A stretch of DNA of 64,000 nt, taken from NCBI GenBank assembly GCA_018662005.1, contig JABJHA010000008.1:62001-126000 (forward strand), in the 5' to 3' direction. Below are positions 58,784 to 64,000 of the stretch, in pieces. The position numbers and the translations under genes are program-made. The notes under the pieces were generated by a model. It had not been told where the DNA came from. It did no database searches and saw only the letters and a program-made list of their open reading frames with translations. Every line of letters starts with the position of its first letter. Position 1 is the first letter of the stretch. This DNA comes from Rhodospirillaceae bacterium (GTDB lineage Bacteria; Pseudomonadota; Alphaproteobacteria; Rhodospirillales; JABHCV01).

Positions 58784-60040
58784 TTAAGGGCACATTTCCG
58801 GGAAAGGCAGAAAATCAACCAGCTCTCCCTCCTCTATCCGGGTCTGTTCCTCGCCCACTTCAACAAGCCCGTCTGATGCGACCATCGAGGTTAGCACCCC
58901 GGAGCCGGTTGCCGGATACAAATGAGCGCAGAAATCGCCATCGGCGTTTTTCTCAAGGCGGGCCCGCAACCATTCCCGGCGCTCGCCCTTGCCTTTGAAG
59001 GAAAAAGCGGCGCGCACTTTATATGTCGGGGCCGCCACATCGAGCGCCCCGGATAACCTGAGGACCAGCACCCGGGCGATACACATGAAGGTGACCATGG
59101 CGGCCACCGGATTGCCTGGCAGGCCGACAAACGGTGTCCCTGCGACCTGACCAAAGGCGATAGGCCGCCCCGGCTTGATCGCCAGACGCCAGAAATGCAG
59201 GGAGCCCAGCTTTTCCACCGCCGGTTTGATGTGATCTTCATCACCAACCGACACCCCGCCCGATGTAAACAGCAGGTCGTGATCACCGGCAGCCGCGGAC
59301 AAGGCATCTGCGATCACGGTTTCGTCGTCTTCAAGAATGCCAAGGTCCGTGACCAGACAGCCCAGACGCTCAAGCAACCCCATGATGGTGAAGCGGTTAG
59401 CATCGAAGATACAGCCTTCCGGCGCTTCCCCACCCGGGTCGCGGACTTCGTCCCCGGTTGAAAAGACGGCCACCCGCAGGCGCTTGTAGACGGTTAATTT
59501 ACTACGCCCAACAGAGGCCGCGAGACCAATTTCCTGTGGCCTGAGGCGCTTTCCCCGGCTCAGAATAACCGATCCGGCCTGCACATCCTCGCCCTTGAAG
59601 CGGCGGTTGGCGCCCGCCTTGATACCGGCGGGCAAGATCACATCGTCGCCATCAAGGCGCACATCTTCCTGCATGAACACCGTATCGGCGCCTGCGGGCA
59701 TGGGCGCACCGGTGAAAATCCGGTAGGCTTGGCCCGGTTTAGCCACGTCATCCAGCTTATGCCCGGCGGTGATCCGACCGCCTATGGGCAGGCTGGTATC
59801 GGCATCCGGCATTAGATCCTGATGGATCACGGCGTAACCATCGACGGCGGAATTGTCATGGGGTGGCACATTTCGCTCCGCCTTGACATCCTGCCCGAGA
59901 ATGCGGGCCAACGCAGCGCTCAAAGGCACCTCTTCGGTGCCGACGACGGCCTCCACGGTTTTCTGCAACTGCTCAAGGGCAAGATCAAGCGGCGTCAGAT
60001 CATCACCGTGGGCGAAGCAGTCATCCTTAAGCTGGGTCAT
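58784..60040 (-). CDS. moeA: Molybdopterin molybdenumtransferase MoeA
   Basis: A 418-residue protein with the domain layout of MoeA: domains I-II (PLSAALARILGQDVKAERNVPPHDNSAVDGYA), III with RVAVFSTGDEV, SGGVSVGDEDHIKPAVE and domain IV. It inserts molybdenum into molybdopterin. The window has no obvious molybdoenzyme; ActB1 is a relative that lacks the metal. It overlaps mobB by 4 bp. Confidence 0.94.
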   Translation of the reverse strand: MTQLKDDCFAHGDDLTPLDLALEQLQKTVEAVVGTEEVPLSAALARILGQDVKAERNVPPHDNSAVDGYAVIHQDLMPDADTSLPIGGRITAGHKLDDVAKPGQAYRIFTGAPMPAGADTVFMQEDVRLDGDDVILPAGIKAGANRRFKGEDVQAGSVILSRGKRLRPQEIGLAASVGRSKLTVYKRLRVAVFSTGDEVRDPGGEAPEGCIFDANRFTIMGLLERLGCLVTDLGILEDDETVIADALSAAAGDHDLLFTSGGVSVGDEDHIKPAVEKLGSLHFWRLAIKPGRPIAFGQVAGTPFVGLPGNPVAAMVTFMCIARVLVLRLSGALDVAAPTYKVRAAFSFKGKGERREWLRARLEKNADGDFCAHLYPATGSGVLTSMVASDGLVEVGEEQTRIEEGELVDFLPFPEMCP

Positions 60041-60555
60041 TGCTTGCCCCCCTCAAGCCCACAGCAGGCGACGATAAAATCGGCAATGGCGGCAATATCA
60101 TTGATGTCGATCACCGGAATGTCGAGATCGTCAACGACACTGTCACAAGCAAGGGCGACGATTTCCTCGTCTTCCCTGCAACGCAACGGCTTTCCTGTCG
60201 CCTGACGGGAAACCTCCAGCTTGTCATAGTGACGGCCTTTAAAGCCTTCAACCAGCAGAAGATCAACCGGTGTCATCTGGGCGATCAGTTCATCCATATC
60301 CGGTTCGGGAACGCCACGCAGCTCGTGCATCAGGGCCCAGCGATTTGACGAGGAAACCAGCACTTCACTGGCCCCTGCCTGGCGATGCTCAAAGGAATCC
60401 TTGCCCTTACGGTCCAGATCAAAACGGTGATGGGTATGCTTCATGGTCGATACGCTGTAACCCCGCTTGATCATCTCTGGCAACAGCTTGACCATCAGGG
60501 TGGTCTTGCCACTGCCACTCCAACCGGTAATGCCAAATACTTTCATTCTACTCAT
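60037..60555 (-). CDS. mobB: Molybdopterin-guanine dinucleotide biosynthesis protein MobB
   Basis: A 172-residue P-loop protein with GITGWSGSGKTTLMVKLLPE (Walker A), and a GTP-binding core. It probably helps deliver GTP in molybdopterin guanine dinucleotide synthesis. Its start lies 8 bp inside pgsA's end. Confidence 0.93.
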   Translation of the reverse strand: MSRMKVFGITGWSGSGKTTLMVKLLPEMIKRGYSVSTMKHTHHRFDLDRKGKDSFEHRQAGASEVLVSSSNRWALMHELRGVPEPDMDELIAQMTPVDLLLVEGFKGRHYDKLEVSRQATGKPLRCREDEEIVALACDSVVDDLDIPVIDINDIAAIADFIVACCGLEGGKQ

Positions 60556-61117
60556 CGGATTCAGTTATATGCTGTATGCCAGCCTGCAGGTAATCGTAGC
60601 CTGTGCCGACGGTAAGGGCGGCGGCGACCCACAGGCCGACGATGCCGATTTCCATGGTTGTAACAGGGCCAAAATCCGGTCCGGCGGCACCGACCAGCAA
60701 GAACCCCAGAGCCAGCATCTGAATAAACGTCTTCCATTTCGCCAACACCGTGACCGGAACCTTGACCTGAACTTCGGCCAGGAATTCGCGTAAACCTGAA
60801 ACCAGTATTTCCCTGAATAAAATGACAACCGCCGGGATCAGCGTCAGGTCCGCGATTGCGTCACTGGCGACCAGCATCAACAGCACTGCCGAAACCAGCA
60901 GTTTGTCGGCAATGGGGTCAAGGAACCGGCCCATCGCCGATTGCTGTTGCCAGGCGCGGGCCAGATAGCCATCGAAAAAATCCGTGATACAGGCGTAGGT
61001 ATAAATGCCAAACGGCAACCAGTTGCCAAGCGGCGAAGGCAGGAACATCAAGCCGACGATCACGGGTATCGATCCAATCCGCGAAAAGGTCAGAATATTT
61101 GGCAGGTTTACCCGCAT
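60548..61117 (-). CDS. pgsA: Phosphatidylglycerophosphate synthase
   Basis: A 189-residue integral membrane enzyme with the CDP-alcohol phosphatidyltransferase signature D-G-x2-A-R-x8-G-x3-D-x3-D visible as DFFDGYLARAWQQQSAMGRF followed by LDPIADKLL (about residues 43-71). It makes phosphatidylglycerol phosphate from CDP-diacylglycerol and glycerol-3-phosphate. About five hydrophobic helices. 52 bp after uvrC. Confidence 0.95.
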   Translation of the reverse strand: MRVNLPNILTFSRIGSIPVIVGLMFLPSPLGNWLPFGIYTYACITDFFDGYLARAWQQQSAMGRFLDPIADKLLVSAVLLMLVASDAIADLTLIPAVVILFREILVSGLREFLAEVQVKVPVTVLAKWKTFIQMLALGFLLVGAAGPDFGPVTTMEIGIVGLWVAAALTVGTGYDYLQAGIQHITESDE

Positions 61118-61169
61118 GTGCGTCTTCCAATTTCAAGTTCTGTCATGATGCCCAGTTACTTTTATAAGT

Positions 61170-63074
61170 TTAACCCTCTGTGTGGAACCAGTCATAGATT
61201 TTCTTGGCCATCGCCTTACTGACCCCTTCGACGGCTTCCAGATCGGCAAGTCCCGCTCCCTCCACCGATGGCGCCGAACCAAAGTGGTGGAGCAGCGCCT
61301 TCTTTCGCCTGGGGCCGATGCCCGGAACCCCGTCGAGGCTTGATTTGGTCACCGCCTTGCCCCTTTTTTGACGATGGAAGCCAATGGCGAAACGGTGCGC
61401 TTCGTCGCGAAGTCGTTGCAGGAAATACAGAACAGGGTCGCGCGGGGCCAGGCTGATCGGTTCGCGGCCGGGCAGGAATATGCGTTCGCGCCCGGCATTG
61501 CGATCAACACCTTTGGCAATCCCCGCGACAACCACATCGTCGATTTCCAGTTCTTTAAGAACATCCAGGGTGACACTCAGTTGCCCGGCCCCGCCATCGA
61601 TTAACACCAGATCGGGCCACTGGCCGCGCGAACGCTCCGGATCCTCCTTAAGGGCGCGGGAAAAACGCCGGGTCAGGACTTCACGCATCATCGCGTAATC
61701 ATCGCCGGGGGCGGTGTCAGGATTTTTGATGGTGAACTTGCGATAGGCATTTTTTATCATGCCCTCAGGACCGGCGACAATCATGCCGCCAATCGCCTTG
61801 GTGCCTGAAATATGGCTGTTGTCGTAGACTTCGATGCGTTCGGGAGCGGCATCAAGGTCCAGCACCTCGGCCAGGCCCTCCAGCAACCGGCGCTGGGAGG
61901 CGCTTTCGGACAAGCGGCGTCCCAGGGCTTCGCGGGCATTGTTAAGGGCGTGTTCGACGAGATTGAGTTTCTCGCCACGTTGCGGGCAGACAACCGAGAC
62001 CTTGCGTTCGGACTTGACCCCCAAAGCATCGGCTATCAAGGCCTGATTGGGAAGCCGGTGGGACAGCAGCAACAGGCGTGGTGGTTCCTTGTTGTCATAG
62101 AACTGACCGATAAAGGCCTCAAGAACCTGAGCTTCATTTTCATCCTTGGCATGAGAAGGATAATAGGCCCGGTTGCCGAAATTGCGGCCGCCGCGAAAGA
62201 AGAAAACTTCGACACAGGTGTGACCACCTGCCTGATGGGCGGCGATGACGTCGGCCTCGTCCACACCTGAGAAATTAATGTCCTGATGGGCCTGAACCCG
62301 GGTCAGGGCGCGAATACGGTCACGAAAACCCGCGGCGGTCTCGTAATCCTGCTCGTCGCTGGCCTTTTGCATGCGCCCTGCCAGATCACGCTGGATTTTT
62401 TGGCTCTCCCCGGTCAGGAAGGCACGCGCTTGTGACACCAGCTCTGCGTATCCGGCAGTGTCAATGCGATCGACGCAAGGGGCAGAACAACGCTTGATCT
62501 GATACAGCAGGCAGGGCCGGGTGCGGTTTTCAAAGACACTGTCCGAACAGGTCCTGAGAAAAAATGCCCGTTGCAGGATGGTTAGCGTCTCGTTCACCGC
62601 CCAGACCGAGGCAAAGGGACCAAAATATTCACCTTTGCGGCTTTCGGCCCCACGATGCTTCATCACCTGGACGAAAGGATGGCCACTGGTCAGCAGGATT
62701 TTAGGAAACGACTTGTCGTCACGCAGCAGAATATTATAGCGCGGCTTGTAGCGCTTGATCAGGTTCGCCTCAAGCAGCAACGCCTCGGCCTCCGTATGGG
62801 TGGTGACGAATTCCATGGAGGCGGTTTCGGAAATCATCCGCAGCAACCGGGTCGGCTGGCGTTTCAGGTTGGTATAACTGGCGACCCGCTTGTTCAGGTT
62901 TTTCGCTTTGCCCACATAAAGCACATCGCCGCCACTGTTGATCATCCGGTAAACGCCCGGGGCGGCGTCCAGGGTACGCAGATGGGCTTCGATAATCTTC
63001 ACGCCAGCGGGTCGAGCATCGGCCTGTTTGGCGGAACTTCCGGCTTTGTCCTTGTCGGTGTGTTTTTTCGCCAT
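61170..63074 (-). CDS. uvrC: UvrABC system protein C
   Basis: ATG 63074 is preferred; an adjacent GTG at 63077 would add one residue. About 634 residues. GIY-YIG nuclease domain ([22 protein letters not shown]), a Cys-rich section ([13 protein letters not shown]), UVR domain, the RNase H-like endonuclease domain ([30 protein letters not shown]), and a helix-hairpin-helix C-terminal ([17 protein letters not shown]). It makes both incisions in nucleotide excision repair. It is upstream of pgsA. Confidence 0.96.
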   Translation of the reverse strand: MAKKHTDKDKAGSSAKQADARPAGVKIIEAHLRTLDAAPGVYRMINSGGDVLYVGKAKNLNKRVASYTNLKRQPTRLLRMISETASMEFVTTHTEAEALLLEANLIKRYKPRYNILLRDDKSFPKILLTSGHPFVQVMKHRGAESRKGEYFGPFASVWAVNETLTILQRAFFLRTCSDSVFENRTRPCLLYQIKRCSAPCVDRIDTAGYAELVSQARAFLTGESQKIQRDLAGRMQKASDEQDYETAAGFRDRIRALTRVQAHQDINFSGVDEADVIAAHQAGGHTCVEVFFFRGGRNFGNRAYYPSHAKDENEAQVLEAFIGQFYDNKEPPRLLLLSHRLPNQALIADALGVKSERKVSVVCPQRGEKLNLVEHALNNAREALGRRLSESASQRRLLEGLAEVLDLDAAPERIEVYDNSHISGTKAIGGMIVAGPEGMIKNAYRKFTIKNPDTAPGDDYAMMREVLTRRFSRALKEDPERSRGQWPDLVLIDGGAGQLSVTLDVLKELEIDDVVVAGIAKGVDRNAGRERIFLPGREPISLAPRDPVLYFLQRLRDEAHRFAIGFHRQKRGKAVTKSSLDGVPGIGPRRKKALLHHFGSAPSVEGAGLADLEAVEGVSKAMAKKIYDWFHTEG

Positions 63075-63120
63075 CACTGGTATTTGAACGAAACCGGACC
63101 CCGCGTCAACGGATGCTCTA

Positions 63121-63178
63121 GATCAGTTCACGTTTAGTTTGAACACGTTGTGTTCAAACTAAACGTGAAAAACTGATC
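63121..63178. repeat. Large hairpin upstream of uvrC
   Basis: Perfect 18-bp inner arms: CACGTTTAGTTTGAACAC (63129-63146) and its exact complement (63150-63167) around a GTT loop; outer arms GATCAGTT (63121-63128) and AACTGATC (63171-63178) with a three-base AAA bulge on one side. 26 bp of stem in all. It resembles a dispersed palindromic element rather than a terminator (no T run directly after the outer arm on the plus strand, but TTTTTT follows within 3 bp). Confidence 0.8.
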
Positions 63179-63571
63179 GATTTTTTAAAGATCGAGCCGA
63201 TTCACACACTTACGACTCCGAAAAGCTTTTATTGAAGAGTTCACCAAACATATCCACGACTCTTGTGGATAAAACTGTTGAAAACCCGCCATCTGAAGAA
63301 AAGTTACCAAATAAGCCATACAGTTTTCCAATTTGCTTAAAAATTGTGCAAATTTGTAACTGCTTGTTTTTAAAGGGGAAAAATTAAAGCAAGTGGAAAA
63401 TGATACAACAGGCACTTTTTCAAGGAATATTTTGCTATCGATACAACAGAAAACCCTTACCTGTGCACAACTCGCTATGTTTCCATTCAATGAATCTATT
63501 TATTGCAATGGGTTGCAGGAATTTTTGGAAACTCATCAAGGGCCAACGGCGGGCCAAAAACAGGGCCAGAA
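63179..63571. other. AT-rich gap between folB and uvrC with DnaA-like boxes
   Basis: No gene is supported in this part of the 494-bp gap; the 101-codon open frame at 63185-63490 has no recognisable domain. Features: TTATCCACA (read leftward, 63272-63264), facing TATCCAC at 63250-63256 in an inverted pair (TATCCAC-N7-GTGGATA), long A/T runs from 63300 to 63400, and four GANTC sites (near 63198, 63213, 63258, 63571). These features fit a replication origin or a regulated promoter; the uvrC promoter must also be here. Confidence 0.4.
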
Positions 63572-64000
63572 TCAGACGTCGGGATTAAATCTTTCGATCT
63601 CGACACCGACGCTGACGGCGTCTTCCAGAATGTCAAGTTTCTCGATACGGATTCTGGCAGAGCGGACGCGATTATCTGTCAGGCACATGGCGGCCACGTC
63701 CTCGGCCAACGTCTCAACCAGATTGACATGATCCCTGGCGATCAGTTGACGAACGCCTTTAGTCAGTTCCTCATAACAAACCACATTGGCCAGATCATCG
63801 TTTAACTGGCCATTTGTTTCACCTTCACGGACGGCAAGATCCAGGTTGATGCGCACCCGTTGGCTGGCTTCACGTTCAAACTGATGGACGCCGATCGAGC
63901 AATCAAGGACCAGGTCACGAATAAAAACATGACGAAGGGCGGCCCTCGCATCGGCTATATTTCGGGGTTGTACAAGTTCCATCTGACTGCCAGTCATCAT
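63572..64000 (-). CDS. folB: Dihydroneopterin aldolase FolB
   Basis: About 142 residues. FolB landmarks: FIRDLVLDCSIGVHQFEREASQRVRINLDL, then NVVCYEEL and NLVETLAEDVAAMCLTDNRVRSARIRIEKL. It cleaves 7,8-dihydroneopterin to 6-hydroxymethyl-dihydropterin in folate synthesis. The first codon is at the window edge, so the true start may be upstream; ATGs at 64000, 63997 and 63982 are in frame. Confidence 0.9.
   Translation of the reverse strand: MMTGSQMELVQPRNIADARAALRHVFIRDLVLDCSIGVHQFEREASQRVRINLDLAVREGETNGQLNDDLANVVCYEELTKGVRQLIARDHVNLVETLAEDVAAMCLTDNRVRSARIRIEKLDILEDAVSVGVEIERFNPDV

Noticed and set aside
63185-63490. A 101-codon open frame in the gap before uvrC.
   Set aside because: No known domain, unusual Cys/Phe-rich composition, and it overlaps the AT-rich region with DnaA-like boxes; likely chance.
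1-64000. tRNA, rRNA, CRISPR arrays, insertion sequences and prophage genes.
   Set aside because: All intergenic stretches were read for these; no cloverleaf, repeat-spacer array, transposase, integrase or phage structural gene was seen.

Overview
The window is a stretch of chromosome, apparently from an alphaproteobacterium close to the Rhodospirillales. The evidence is a DivK-type regulator, the prs-L25-pth-ychF gene order, an NDUFAF7/MidA-type methyltransferase next to lgt, DUF1285 and DUF6111 genes, phasin and UbiK genes, and GANTC sites. Genes are dense and often overlap by 1-4 bases. I found no rRNA, tRNA, CRISPR array, insertion sequence or prophage. Several islands read as more AT-rich: about 32.5-33.7 kb, 37.5-39.0 kb, 42.0-43.7 kb and, most clearly, 50.6-53.0 kb, which holds a restriction-modification pair.

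Layout, left to right. 0-7.9 kb: a cut-off class III aminotransferase; a DoxX-azoreductase-glutathionyl-hydroquinone reductase group with a divergent LysR regulator; then DUF1285, a CoA-type NUDIX hydrolase, DUF6111, a CCA-adding enzyme and an SGNH hydrolase. 7.9-18.8 kb: a full alternative complex III operon (actA, split actB, actC-F), trmL on the other strand, then a full cytochrome bc1 operon (petABC). 18.8-22.5 kb: three tandem 59-bp hairpin repeats, then a leftward five-gene electron-transfer cluster (two monoheme and one tetraheme cytochrome, a Tat-exported Fe-S protein, an NrfD membrane subunit) behind an FNR-type site. 22.5-24.2 kb: a methylglyoxal-synthase-like protein with altered catalytic residues, and an MFS transporter.

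24.2-30.2 kb: a tightly coupled leftward operon mtnP-mtnA-PilZ-(class II aldolase/SDR fusion)-LsrF-like-VOC, which reads as a methylthioadenosine (or 5'-deoxyadenosine) salvage route ending in aldol cleavage. 30.4-33.7 kb: two hotdog thioesterases, an exported FKBP-rhodanese fusion, a GFA protein and an M48 lipoprotein. 33.7-37.3 kb: ychF, pth, ribosomal L25 and prs. 37.3-43.7 kb: a nitrobindin-like protein behind a Pho-box-like repeat, divK, a hemerythrin remnant, a lipoprotein, a possible 22-residue membrane peptide, a metal-free M24 hydrolase, pgeF, and an ArsR/SRPBCC pair divergent from tandem YCII genes, the second of which is frameshifted.

43.7-64 kb: a MidA-type methyltransferase, lgt, hldD, ubiK, ybjN-like, proC, a phasin with two repeated operator-like sites, a DMT transporter, csaA, the restriction-modification pair, an EnvZ/OmpR-type pair with a MarR regulator, ilvE, and a long leftward run (uvrC, pgsA, mobB, moeA, moaD, moaE, an HAD phosphatase that appears to start at ATT, LOG). 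A 494-bp AT-rich gap with DnaA-box-like sequences separates uvrC from folB at the right edge. The points most worth following are the FNR-linked cytochrome/NrfD cluster without a catalytic subunit, the mtn operon with its fused aldolase-dehydrogenase and PilZ protein, and the paired ACIII and bc1 loci.
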